Source: Bdellovibrio bacteriovorus (GTDB taxonomy: Bacteria; Bdellovibrionota; Bdellovibrionia; Bdellovibrionales; Bdellovibrionaceae). Taken from it: 64,000 nt of DNA. Every line of letters starts with the position of its first letter. The stretch's first letter is position 1. The translations under genes were made by a program, and so were the position numbers. The stretch lies in NCBI RefSeq assembly GCF_001592755.1, contig NZ_LUKF01000014.1:186841-250840 (forward strand), given 5' to 3'. The notes beneath the pieces were generated by a model. The model worked only from the letters and a program-made list of their open reading frames with translations, ran no database searches and was not told the DNA's origin. Of this stretch, positions 7,747 through 16,615 are shown in pieces.

Positions 7747-10109
7747 ACTGGTGTCTCCCAAAACTCTTTAATGTCATTCAAAATTTGGCGAGATACTAGT
7801 TCTTGCGGGGACTGTGTGAACCAACCCTCGGGCATAGTTTCATAGTAGCTTGTCTGTAAAAAGCGCGAGTCTAACATGACGATCACACCACGATCTGTTT
7901 CAGAGCGAATCACGCGGCCTGCTGATTGAATAGCCTTAGCCATTGCTGGATACACGTAAGCATAGTTAAAGGCATGCTCTTTCCCATAACGAAGCTCATA
8001 GTAAGAACGAATTTGTTCCCGTTCAAAATCAAAGTTAGGCAGAGCGGGACCAATGACGAAAGCCCCAATCAACATATCACCCGGAAAGTCGACACCTTCT
8101 GAAAACACGCCCCCTTGGACACCCAATAACAAAGTCGGCTTTTGCCCTGACTTTAATTCATCTAAGTACTCTTGAGTCTGCTTTTGCTTCATCTCGCGCT
8201 CTTGCACCAGAATTTGAAAGTCTGGCAAAGAAAGCTTTGATTCCACCATGCGCATAAATTCAAAACTTGGGAACAAGGCGATGTAGTTCCCTTTCTTTAA
8301 AGCGGTGATGCGCTGAATGGTTTCGGCAATCTTCCCGCTGCTAGCATGGCGATCCGAAAATTTTGTCGAGATTTGCGGGATGATAAGCAGTTTGCGGTTT
8401 TCTTTCTCAAACGGTGAAGAAAACTCAACTTGTTTTGTTGATTCCGTCGGAAAACCCATCAGCTCTTGATAATAAGTGAAAGGTTTTAAAGTCGCCGAAA
8501 ACGCGACGACGTTTTTGAATTCTTTGTAAGCTAAAGACAAATGCTCGGAAGCATCACAACAAGTGATCTTCAGCATTTCGGTGAAAGTACTTCTTTGATA
8601 AGTTTGAAAAAACTCTTCACCACTTAAAGTCAAAGACGCTACGAACTCTGACCACATGTTCATCATACGTAAGATGGGGTCTTGTGACAGAATCTCGGTT
8701 TCTGATTCTAGATAAGACGTCGTCATTTCGCGAACGTCTTGTTCCAGTTCTAAGAATGGATCTAGATCAATGTTTACCTTTTTAGAAACGCCATCTTTGC
8801 CATAAGAAGAAATCAACCGGCGCGCGCGCTGACAAAGGGCTTGGGCCTGCATATAAAATGTCGGCGGCAGACGAGAAAAATCTTTTTCTAATAAAGCCAG
8901 TTGTTGAGTTGAAATACTGGGAGAAAAATAATCTTGAGCACGAGAAGGCAGATTGTGAGCCTCGTCGATCACTAGATTGGCTTTTTCTTTCTGCTCTAAA
9001 AGTGGCTCCGCCAAGCGGCCAATCAAACTTCTTGGCGCAAAAACATAGTTGTAGTCACCAATGACGACATCAGCTCGCTCAATCGCCTCTACGGACAACT
9101 CAAACGGGCAGACTTGATACTCTTCACCCATTTTTTTGAGTTTTTCACTGTCCAGGCTGCGAAGTCGCGAAAGCTTATTCACTAAGTCGTGTTCAGCGAC
9201 TTTTTTGTAATAGTCTTTCGCGAACTCACAGTACTGAGGATTGCACAAAGGCTCGGCTTTTAAGCACATCTTGCTTTTGGCAGTGATAGTAAGTGAACGA
9301 ATTTTACAACCTTGCTCTTGCAAGCGTTCGACAGCTTCTTCAGCGACCTGATGTTGCGAGTTTTTTGGAGTGACGTAAACGACTCTTTGACCGCGAGGCA
9401 AAGCCTCTTTCAACGACGGATAAAGAACACCAATGGTTTTTCCTAATCCTGTCGGCGCTTGAACTAAAAGTGGATTTTCACTTTGCAGGTTCTCTGAAAT
9501 CGTATCGACGAGCTCTCTTTGGCCTTTGCGCGGGGATGCGAAGGGAAATGTCATTTCTTCGCCGGCCTTCTGGCGTTTTTTAAAAAGCTTTTCTTTTTCT
9601 TTCGTCTCTTCGACTAATTCCTCAAGACGGATTTTCAACCACGCTTCATAGCCATCTAGATCCAGTTCGATATTTAGATCATGCGATTTAAAATTGCGCA
9701 AAGAAACCAGATGCAGTTTTAAAGTAGGGAACTGACCCGTTTGCAGAAAATGAATGTACCCATAAGTGCGCAGTTGCCACACGTAAGGATGGTTCGGTTC
9801 TCTTTCTAATTTTGCGCGCAGTTCATCAATATCGAAGGCGGATTTGATTTCTTCAATCAAGCCTGTCGCTTCGACAAAGCCATCGGCCCGGCCCGAGACG
9901 ACAAATTCATAAGGACCCGCTTCAAAAGAGTGAACTAATTTTTTTTCTGGAGTGTAGCCGGGATTTTCGCGCACGCGCTGACGTTGGATTGTGACGTGCA
10001 CTTCTTGCCCACTTGTGGGAATGGGGCCATAGCCTGAATGCGTCTCGATGCTACCAACACGAGGCGCAGGCAATGCAAATTGTTTTAGATCCAACGTTAT
10101 TTTTCTCAT
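7743..10109 (-). CDS. PD-(D/E)XK nuclease-helicase fusion, XPD/DinG family
   Basis: This protein of about 788 aa is an SF2 iron-sulfur helicase of the XPD/DinG group. Walker A APTGLGKT lies near 218-225 and the DEAH box in VIDEAHNLPSRA. Four cysteines (in MCLKAEPLC, QYCEF and QVCPF) match an Fe-S cluster domain between them. Residues ~60-95 contain GRADGF then IEEIKSA, a PD-(D/E)XK-like pattern (Asp 76, Glu 87, Lys 89), suggesting an N-terminal nuclease domain as in Cas4/RecB or Dna2. A GTG three bases earlier (10112) overlaps the TAG of the upstream gene; I prefer the ATG at 10109. It sits between a radical SAM gene and a GIY-YIG gene with 4-base-scale junctions, so the three are almost certainly one operon for DNA repair. 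Confidence 0.8.
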   Translation of the reverse strand: MRKITLDLKQFALPAPRVGSIETHSGYGPIPTSGQEVHVTIQRQRVRENPGYTPEKKLVHSFEAGPYEFVVSGRADGFVEATGLIEEIKSAFDIDELRAKLEREPNHPYVWQLRTYGYIHFLQTGQFPTLKLHLVSLRNFKSHDLNIELDLDGYEAWLKIRLEELVEETKEKEKLFKKRQKAGEEMTFPFASPRKGQRELVDTISENLQSENPLLVQAPTGLGKTIGVLYPSLKEALPRGQRVVYVTPKNSQHQVAEEAVERLQEQGCKIRSLTITAKSKMCLKAEPLCNPQYCEFAKDYYKKVAEHDLVNKLSRLRSLDSEKLKKMGEEYQVCPFELSVEAIERADVVIGDYNYVFAPRSLIGRLAEPLLEQKEKANLVIDEAHNLPSRAQDYFSPSISTQQLALLEKDFSRLPPTFYMQAQALCQRARRLISSYGKDGVSKKVNIDLDPFLELEQDVREMTTSYLESETEILSQDPILRMMNMWSEFVASLTLSGEEFFQTYQRSTFTEMLKITCCDASEHLSLAYKEFKNVVAFSATLKPFTYYQELMGFPTESTKQVEFSSPFEKENRKLLIIPQISTKFSDRHASSGKIAETIQRITALKKGNYIALFPSFEFMRMVESKLSLPDFQILVQEREMKQKQTQEYLDELKSGQKPTLLLGVQGGVFSEGVDFPGDMLIGAFVIGPALPNFDFEREQIRSYYELRYGKEHAFNYAYVYPAMAKAIQSAGRVIRSETDRGVIVMLDSRFLQTSYYETMPEGWFTQSPQELVSRQILNDIKEFWETPV

Positions 10110-10111
10110 CA

Positions 10112-11188
10112 CTATTCAATATCAAATTTGAGTTGATCACCACGACGCTGAAAGTGCTCGGTGGAGAGATCAAACTTTTTCACATTTAAACCGTATTTGC
10201 GAGTATAAAGCTTGAACATTTGCGCCATTTGGTCGGCCCGAGGCCCTTCTCCGCGCATACGCGATCCGAAGTTCGCGTCATTCAATTTGCCGCCGCGTAT
10301 ATCACGCACCGAGTTTAAAACTTTTTCCTTTTTTAACGGTTGATGGACTTCCAGCCACTCTTCAAAAATAGGGCGCACGGACGAAGGAAGTCGCAAAGGC
10401 ACGTAACCCGCGTACTGGGCTCCCGCATCTTTGGCGGCTTTTAAGATCGCCGGCATCTCGTGGTCATTCAATCCTGGAATGCACGGTGCGACGTTGACGC
10501 CAACGGGGACACCGGCTTTCGCCAAAGTTTCGATCGCTTTAAGACGAGCTGCGGGACGGGACGTGCGTGGCTCTAAGATTTGCACCAGATCATCATTCAA
10601 AGACGTGATCGAAAGAAAAACCAAAGTGCCGTTGTAAGCCGCCATCTGCGAAAGAATATCGACATCGCGAGTGACCAAAGCATTTTTAGTAATTAATGAA
10701 ACTGGATTTTTAAACTCTAATAAAACTTCAAGACAGCCGCGAGTCAGCTGCATCTTTCTTTCTAAAGGCTGGTAGCAGTCGGTGATTCCGCTCATCGCGA
10801 TCACAGCAGGCTTCCACGAAGGTTTCATCAAAGCTTCGCGCAAAAGTTTTGGAGCTTCTTCTTTCACGAAAATTTTCGATTCAAAATCCAAACCGGGTGA
10901 AAGGCCTAAGTACTCGTGTGTGGGACGAGCATAGCAATACGCGCAGCCGTGTTCACAGCCGCGATAAGCGTTGATAGAAAATGTGAAGCCGATGTCGGGG
11001 CTTTTGTTTTCCGTGATAATCGTGCGAGAAGAATCTTTCAGAACTTCCGTTTTAAGAAGAGCTTTTTCGTCCTCAAGATAATTGTCGAAATCTTCTTCGG
11101 TAGCTTCGTATTTGAGTGAGTCGTAACGATTGGTGACGTTGCTACTGGCTCCACGACCGCGGATATCTTTACGAAATTCACGAGTCAT
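10112..11188 (-). CDS. PA0069-family radical SAM protein (SplB-related)
   Basis: The CxxxCxxC cluster motif reads CEHGCAYC and is followed by YARPTHEYLG, typical of the PA0069/Rv2578c group related to spore photoproduct lyase. The family binds a 4Fe-4S cluster and S-adenosylmethionine; its reaction is not established. The start at 11188 (MTREFRKDIRGRG) is chosen because the family begins with this block. A longer reading to 11350 runs through an intergenic repeat and is rejected. Its stop touches the start of the helicase gene. The operon partners make DNA photolesion or crosslink repair plausible, but that is inference. Confidence 0.8.
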   Translation of the reverse strand: MTREFRKDIRGRGASSNVTNRYDSLKYEATEEDFDNYLEDEKALLKTEVLKDSSRTIITENKSPDIGFTFSINAYRGCEHGCAYCYARPTHEYLGLSPGLDFESKIFVKEEAPKLLREALMKPSWKPAVIAMSGITDCYQPLERKMQLTRGCLEVLLEFKNPVSLITKNALVTRDVDILSQMAAYNGTLVFLSITSLNDDLVQILEPRTSRPAARLKAIETLAKAGVPVGVNVAPCIPGLNDHEMPAILKAAKDAGAQYAGYVPLRLPSSVRPIFEEWLEVHQPLKKEKVLNSVRDIRGGKLNDANFGSRMRGEGPRADQMAQMFKLYTRKYGLNVKKFDLSTEHFQRRGDQLKFDIE

Positions 11189-11228
11189 AAGAAACAAAGT
11201 ATGCCACAAATCCCCCACCCTTCCTAGT

Positions 11229-11353
11229 CGGCTGGTGAAAAAGGCCCATCCGACTGCGTTGTCGGACTCCAGCTTGCTCTCCGACGTACTAGAAGTACGC
11301 CTCCGTGGCAGCTGGAATCCTCCGCCTTGCGGCTGGACCTTTTTGACCAACCG
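11229..11353. repeat. covarying interspersed repeat, copy A
   Basis: A 125-bp element bounded by inverted arms: CGGCTGGT / ACCAACCG outside, then a conserved G-G mismatch, then AAAAAGG / CCTTTTT. Inside are the small hairpins CCGAC-tgcgtt-GTCGG and CGTACT-aga-AGTACG and the conserved blocks GCCTCCG and CCTCCGCCTTGC. Copies B and C lie at 54587 and 63383. It begins just downstream (minus strand) of the MFS gene's stop and lies upstream of the radical SAM gene. Confidence 0.85.
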
Positions 11354-11372
11354 ATGAGATGTGAGTGGATTT

Positions 11373-12569
11373 TTATTTGGCGGGGGCGTGGGTGTCGTGG
11401 TGGTGGAAATGTGGGTGTTTTTCTTCTTTGTGGCGTTTGAAGATGTATTTGTAGGTGTTGACCATGAGGAGGGAAACGACGACGAAGGCTAGGCCGAAGA
11501 GGACGGCTTCGCGGATGCCGAAGAGGTCGGTGAGTTTTCCGATTGCTAAGTGCATGATGATTAACATCATTGAGTCGGTCGCCATCATGTAAGAGACGGC
11601 GGTGTCTAGATCTTCGGGGAATTCAGAGGAGATCCAGGAGATCGCTAGTGGATAAAATGGCGCGATCATAAAGCCTGTTCCTGTTAGGAACAATGGGTGG
11701 ATGAAGACGCCTCCCAGAATGCAGATTGCCGTGAGTACGAGTGACGCTGAAAGCAGGAATTGCGGAGAGCGTTTGAAGTGGACTACGGCGAAGAGCAATC
11801 TTCCTAGCATCATCGCGATGAAGAAGTAGGTGACATAGATACTTGCCGATTCCATGTCGTAGTTCCAGGTTCTTTGCATGTACAGAGCTAAGCGTGATGA
11901 GACCATGATTTCAGCCGCGACGGCTAAGCTTAACATCACAGCTAGGAAAAGCTGAGGCTTGAAGTTTTTCTTTTTATTCGCTTTGTGCGTTTCAGGTGAA
12001 AAAGTCGCTTTCGTGTGCAGCGACTTGTGACTTGGATGAAAAGTGTAACCCACAAAAATCATCGGGGCTAAAGAGGCGGCGGCAAATGTCCAGCGCCAGC
12101 TTCCTGTGACATACTCCATGCCGGCGGCTAAAAGTGGCGCCATCAAACTTGCTAAGCCATACATCGTGTGAAGGCCTGAAAGCATTTGTTGTTTCTTTTG
12201 GGGAGTCGATCCCATTGGCACCAAAATGTTTGGTACCAGACCTAAAATACCCAGGCACAACCCATAAACGAAACTGCAAACCAAGAACATCGGGAAGATC
12301 GGGGATGCAGCTAAGCCCCACATCGCTAACATCAAACCGACCGCGCCCCCTTGAAGAACGCTAAGGCGGTCATAACGTCGTAGCATGTATCGGCAGCCGT
12401 AACTCGCAATAAATCCTGAGATATTGCTTAACGCAAACATCAAGGACCCCATCGAGTCGCTGACGCCAAATTGCTTTAAGATTTCGGGAAAAAGAGGGCC
12501 CCTGATATTGTCAGTCAGACCAAATACAAACAAGCTCGCATAAGAGAGAAAAATAAAGGGCCAAATCAT
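11373..12569 (-). CDS. MFS transporter
   Basis: The roughly 398-aa protein is almost entirely hydrophobic helices separated by short polar loops, consistent with a 12-helix major facilitator. GSLMFALSNISGF, with RRYDRL in the first cytoplasmic loop, fits the MFS motif A region. The tail is rich in histidine (KHPHFHHHDTH), which could bind metal. A GTG at 12578 would add three residues; the ATG at 12569 is preferred. Substrate is unknown. The gene is followed by repeat copy A and has no close cotranscribed neighbour. Confidence 0.75.
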   Translation of the reverse strand: MIWPFIFLSYASLFVFGLTDNIRGPLFPEILKQFGVSDSMGSLMFALSNISGFIASYGCRYMLRRYDRLSVLQGGAVGLMLAMWGLAASPIFPMFLVCSFVYGLCLGILGLVPNILVPMGSTPQKKQQMLSGLHTMYGLASLMAPLLAAGMEYVTGSWRWTFAAASLAPMIFVGYTFHPSHKSLHTKATFSPETHKANKKKNFKPQLFLAVMLSLAVAAEIMVSSRLALYMQRTWNYDMESASIYVTYFFIAMMLGRLLFAVVHFKRSPQFLLSASLVLTAICILGGVFIHPLFLTGTGFMIAPFYPLAISWISSEFPEDLDTAVSYMMATDSMMLIIMHLAIGKLTDLFGIREAVLFGLAFVVVSLLMVNTYKYIFKRHKEEKHPHFHHHDTHAPAK

Positions 12570-12828
12570 GAAACCCACTATAAAGACCGCTTCTTAGGAA
12601 GACAAGGGCAACTAATTATGCGGCTTTGGAATAGGTCGCGCCCGACGTGTCTATCGGGCAGGCACAATATGTAGAAAATGCTTGGGAGTCCTGCTCAATT
12701 TACTGAAATCTCTAGGAAATAAAGGGGTGCTATGCTACAAACGGAGCCCACATAAATCCTTAACCAAAGGGACTGACAAGGTCCCAGCTGTAATAAGCAT
12801 GGCTGTAACAAGCCAAGGAGCCCCGAAG

Positions 12829-14040
12829 ATGGAATTGAATGACGGTGCTAACACCACTCAAGCTAGCGCGCCCGTAAACTATTCTGACGATAATGTCGCA
12901 AAACCCCTCGAAAACAAGCCGGTGAATTTTTACTCTCTGACACTAGAGGGTCTAAAGTCTTATCTTAAAGGCAAAGGGAAAGAGCAATTCCGTGCTCAAC
13001 AGATCTTTAAATGGGTTTACGAACAACGTGTGACAGACCCGGAACAAATGACGAATCTGTCAAAAGAGTTCCGTGCCTCTTTACCCCAAATTCTTTCTTT
13101 CGATCTTCCTCCAGTTCTGACTCACTTAAAGTCTGTCGACGGAACACAAAAACTTCTCTTTGATATGGGTGGCGGTAACAGCGTTGAAGCCGTCGTCATT
13201 CCATCTGAAGACCGCCTGACTTTGTGTATTTCTTCAGAAGTGGGTTGCAACATTGGATGTAAGTTCTGCTTCACTGGAAAACAAAAATTAAAGCGTCGTT
13301 TGCGCACAGAAGAGATCGTTGGCCAATTCATGCAAGTGCATGACCGTTTAGGCGAAGGTCAGCGCATCACGAACATCGTGTTCATGGGTATGGGCGAACC
13401 TTTGGATAATCCTGAAGCGGTTTTCCAAACTATCGATGTGTTACATTCTCCATGGGGCATCAACTTGTCTCGTAAGAAAATCACGGTTTCTACATCCGGT
13501 ATTGTTCCAGAGATGTGGAGAGTTTCAGAAGCAAAAGTTCGTTTGGCGGTGAGCTTAAATGGTCCTACGGATGAGATTCGTACCCAAGTCATGCCGATCA
13601 ATAAAAAGTGGAACACAACAGAACTTTTGAATGCTTGTAAAGAGCACTATCGTATCACGAAAGATAAAATCACTTTCGAGTATGTGTTGTTAAAAGGTGT
13701 AACGGATCAAATCGAACACGCACGTCAGTTGGTGAAACTGGTGAAAGACGTTCCGTGCAAGATCAATATCATTCCGTTCAACGAACATCCAGGTTCAGGA
13801 TATGAGCGTCCTTCAGATGAAGCTGTCGAGGCTTTCCACTCTGAATTGATGCGTCTTGGGGCTCACGTTCTTCTTCGCCGCTCTATGGGTCGCGATATTT
13901 TCGCGGCTTGCGGCCAGTTAACAAGCCAAGTTCCAAATAAGCCTGTTTCTATGGACATTTCGAATTCAAAATTAGCAGGTCTACCAAAATACAAACGCGA
14001 GATGCTAGAAAACGCAACGGCATCACAACAGGAGCAATAG
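12829..14040 (+). CDS. rlmN: dual-specificity RNA methyltransferase RlmN
   Basis: RlmN is a radical SAM enzyme that methylates C2 of A2503 in 23S rRNA and of A37 in some tRNAs. The radical SAM cluster is CNIGCKFC (about 140-147) in the family context ISSEVGCNIGC; GMGEPLDNPE is the next RlmN block, and the C-terminal Cys in AACGQL (about 360) is the methyl-carrying residue. The ATG at 12829 is preferred because AAGGAG lies 8 bases before it; the longer frame from 12682 gives an atypical leader. About 150 bases of leader precede it, including a 14-codon open frame at 12678. The PfkB gene starts 5 bases after the stop. Confidence 0.92.
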   Translation: MELNDGANTTQASAPVNYSDDNVAKPLENKPVNFYSLTLEGLKSYLKGKGKEQFRAQQIFKWVYEQRVTDPEQMTNLSKEFRASLPQILSFDLPPVLTHLKSVDGTQKLLFDMGGGNSVEAVVIPSEDRLTLCISSEVGCNIGCKFCFTGKQKLKRRLRTEEIVGQFMQVHDRLGEGQRITNIVFMGMGEPLDNPEAVFQTIDVLHSPWGINLSRKKITVSTSGIVPEMWRVSEAKVRLAVSLNGPTDEIRTQVMPINKKWNTTELLNACKEHYRITKDKITFEYVLLKGVTDQIEHARQLVKLVKDVPCKINIIPFNEHPGSGYERPSDEAVEAFHSELMRLGAHVLLRRSMGRDIFAACGQLTSQVPNKPVSMDISNSKLAGLPKYKREMLENATASQQEQ

Positions 14041-14044
14041 TTTT

Positions 14045-14953
14045 ATGTCAGAGATTTTAGTCGTTGGAAGTTTGGCTTACGATTCCATTCAAACTCCTTC
14101 AGGAAAAGTGGACCGCGCCTTGGGTGGTTCCGCAAATTACTTTTCTTTGGCCGCTTCTTTGTTTTCTAAAGTGCGTGTGGTTGGTGTTGTTGGTGAAGAC
14201 TATGATCAAGGAGACTACGAGCTTTTAAATTCTCGTGGGGTTGATTTGAGCGGTCTTTCTAAAGTAGCTGGGAAGACCTTCCATTGGGCGGGTTCTTACG
14301 AAGGCGATATGAACGAAGCAAAGACGTTGCAAACAGATTTGAACGTTTTTGAACACTTCAATCCGCAATTGCCAGAGCACTTTAAAGATTCTTCTTTCGT
14401 CTTCTTGGCAAACATCGCTCCGGAATTGCAATTGCAGGTTCTTGAGCAGGTGAAATCACCAAAGTTTGTCGGCATGGATACGATGAACTTCTGGATTTCG
14501 ATCAAAAAAGAAAAGTTGATCGAAGTTCTTAAAAAGGTCGATCTTGTTCTTATCAATGAAGGTGAAGCAAAAATGTTAACGGGCGCGGCGAATGCTATTT
14601 CTGCAGCTCCGTTGATCACGGCGATGGGTCCTCAGGCCGTTGTTATCAAACGTGGCGAATACGGTTTTGCTATGTACACGAAGGAAGAAGGGTACTTCAT
14701 CCTTCCCGCAATGCCGATTCCGACTGTTGTTGATCCGACGGGCGCGGGTGATACTTTTGCTGGTGGTTTCTTCGGTTACTTGGCAGCACAAAAAGACAAG
14801 CCGACATTGGGTCACTTGAAACAAGCCTGCATCATGGGCTCTATGATGGCTAGCCATACGATCCAAGACTTCTCTGTTCGTGCACTGTCTAAAGTGACTT
14901 TGGGCGACGTTGAAAGACGCTTAGCTGACTATAAGAAAGTCATCACGCTTTAA
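14045..14953 (+). CDS. PfkB-family sugar kinase
   Basis: The 302-aa protein has the ribokinase fold: ALGGSANYFSLAASLF near residue 28 and the C-terminal DPTGAGDTFAGGFF (about 229-242), with catalytic Asp and anion hole. VINEGE-like LINEGEAKML marks the middle motif. Substrate specificity cannot be read from the sequence; the family phosphorylates sugars or nucleosides. AGGAG lies within the 3' end of rlmN, so the two genes are translationally linked. Confidence 0.85.
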   Translation: MSEILVVGSLAYDSIQTPSGKVDRALGGSANYFSLAASLFSKVRVVGVVGEDYDQGDYELLNSRGVDLSGLSKVAGKTFHWAGSYEGDMNEAKTLQTDLNVFEHFNPQLPEHFKDSSFVFLANIAPELQLQVLEQVKSPKFVGMDTMNFWISIKKEKLIEVLKKVDLVLINEGEAKMLTGAANAISAAPLITAMGPQAVVIKRGEYGFAMYTKEEGYFILPAMPIPTVVDPTGAGDTFAGGFFGYLAAQKDKPTLGHLKQACIMGSMMASHTIQDFSVRALSKVTLGDVERRLADYKKVITL

Positions 14954-14967
14954 AAAATACCGGATTT

Positions 14968-14994
14968 CCCAGAGGGTCTTTCGGACTCTCTGGG
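14968..14994. terminator. hairpin after the PfkB gene
   Basis: The arms CCCAGAGGGTC / GACTCTCTGGG form an 11-bp stem with one wobble and a short loop. No T run follows on the plus strand, so it may be a weak or factor-assisted terminator. Confidence 0.4.
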
Positions 14995-15067
14995 ACTATT
15001 GTCCAGAGTTCTTTCTTCCTGATAAATCCACCTTAAATCCCTCTCAATCCACGATATCTTAATAGAT

Positions 15068-16615
15068 ATGCGTTTTATTTTTGCCGTGAACATTCTGGTT
15101 TGGTGCTGCTTATTTTCTTGGGGCGCACATTCGCAAGAAAAAGAAGCTCTGCTTTCAAAGCAAATCGCCTGGGCGGCGGCGAACATTGAGAATCCCGCGG
15201 TCACGTCCGCTTTCAAAAGTTCCTTTGAAAAATTCATCAGCGATCCCGTAAATAAAAAAGCCTTGGAATCGCCGGAAGGAAAACTTTTGCTTCGTCAAGG
15301 CCGTGGACTTTTGAATGTTGTGTCTTTGCAAGAGAAGTTGAAAAAGTGCACCGTCAAAGAAGAGGCCTCTCAAGAAGTGCAAAAGGCATTGATCGCGGCC
15401 ATTAACGGAAAAGCAGCGACGGACCTCTCCAATTACGATCCTTGTCGCGAGGATGCACCAGCCCTCGAGTTTGCTAAAGGCTTGGTCGAACATCAAAAAG
15501 CTCAAACCCAAAAACGTATTTTGTCGATAGCTCAATCGCAAGTCCAACAAACCCAGAACTATTGGAAGAACGTAAAATCAAAGGACCCGATCGACACCGC
15601 CGTAGAGCTGATGGAAAAAGAGCGCGATCTTAAGGACTCTCCTCCGAAGGCGGGGGTTGAACTTTTGCTTTACACCCAAGCGATTAAGAAAAGATCTAAT
15701 AAAAACGTAATCACTAGCGCCAATGTTCATTCGGCACTTACCGAAGTGGATGCAGAACTGAACAAACACCAAAAGTATCTTGAAGACCTAGCCAAGGCTT
15801 CGTCCGACGAAGCTTTGCAAAAGTTGGTGGTCAGTAATCCAGCCGCGACAGCTCAGTATATGTTAGAAAATCCAGAAAGTTATGATCTGCTTTGCCGTTC
15901 TTTGCAAACCTATGACAAAGAGGCTTCGAAAAAAGCATTTATAGATAAAGCCGTGTTCTGGGGAGGTCTTGTTGTCGGGGGCGTCCTACTGGCAACAGGT
16001 ATTGGCGCCGGTGTTGGAGCGATGGTGGTTTCTAGTGCGACGGCCGCGACGACATTAACTACGGTGGCCGCTGGTGCTGCGTTAGCGGGTACCGTCACCG
16101 CGGGCGGAGAAGTTCTTTATTCATCCTCGAAGTCTCATGCTTCTTTTATCGAAGCACAAACTTTAAGATCAGCGGGATTTTCGGAATCTTCTTCATCGAA
16201 TATGAAACGCGCTGATAAAGCCACGGACCGAGCTTACGACGAATTGGCTGAAGCCGGATTTTCTGCCGTGTCCATCGTACCGTTCGGTGCGGGATTCAAG
16301 TATATGAAAAATGCGGCAGCCGCTTCAAAATTGGGGTCCGCAAGTAAAGTCGCTTCAGAAGGTGTGAAAGTAGAAAAAGAAACGGTTCAGGCTCTATCGG
16401 CTTCGTTGAAAGAGATTTCAACAGATAAAACGGCTTTAAAAGTTTTAGAAGACTCTTCTAAACAGGTGAGCTCTGAGGAAATGGGAACATTTTTAGGTTA
16501 CTTGTCGGATCTTCCCGCGCAACAGCGAAAAGAAGTTTTAGAGATGATCAAAGAAAAGCCAGATCGAGTCGCTAAATCTATTCGCGAATCCACTCAATCC
16601 GGAGTTTGCCGATGA
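15068..16615 (+). CDS. secreted/membrane protein of unknown function
   Basis: I do not recognise this 515-aa protein. It starts with a signal peptide (MRFIFAVNILVWCCLFSWGA, predicted cut near HSQ). A helical, charged region follows to about residue 290. Residues ~297-350 are a Gly/Ala-rich hydrophobic stretch (VFWGGLVVGGVLLATG onward), long enough for one or two membrane helices, followed by a Ser/Lys-rich helical tail. No Shine-Dalgarno is visible; TATCTT lies 7 bases before the ATG and could be a -10 box of a leaderless mRNA. The stop overlaps the ATG of the J-domain gene (ATGA), so the two products are probably made together. Confidence 0.7.
   Translation: MRFIFAVNILVWCCLFSWGAHSQEKEALLSKQIAWAAANIENPAVTSAFKSSFEKFISDPVNKKALESPEGKLLLRQGRGLLNVVSLQEKLKKCTVKEEASQEVQKALIAAINGKAATDLSNYDPCREDAPALEFAKGLVEHQKAQTQKRILSIAQSQVQQTQNYWKNVKSKDPIDTAVELMEKERDLKDSPPKAGVELLLYTQAIKKRSNKNVITSANVHSALTEVDAELNKHQKYLEDLAKASSDEALQKLVVSNPAATAQYMLENPESYDLLCRSLQTYDKEASKKAFIDKAVFWGGLVVGGVLLATGIGAGVGAMVVSSATAATTLTTVAAGAALAGTVTAGGEVLYSSSKSHASFIEAQTLRSAGFSESSSSNMKRADKATDRAYDELAEAGFSAVSIVPFGAGFKYMKNAAAASKLGSASKVASEGVKVEKETVQALSASLKEISTDKTALKVLEDSSKQVSSEEMGTFLGYLSDLPAQQRKEVLEMIKEKPDRVAKSIRESTQSGVCR

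Noticed and set aside
11189-11350. N-terminal extension of the radical SAM protein
   Set aside because: It is translated from repeat copy A and shows no similarity to the family's N-terminus; the family start block begins at 11188.
12678-12722. 14-codon upstream frame in the rlmN leader
   Set aside because: Recorded as possible leader peptide, but GGAG lies inside it and there is no alternating hairpin/terminator design; evidence too weak.
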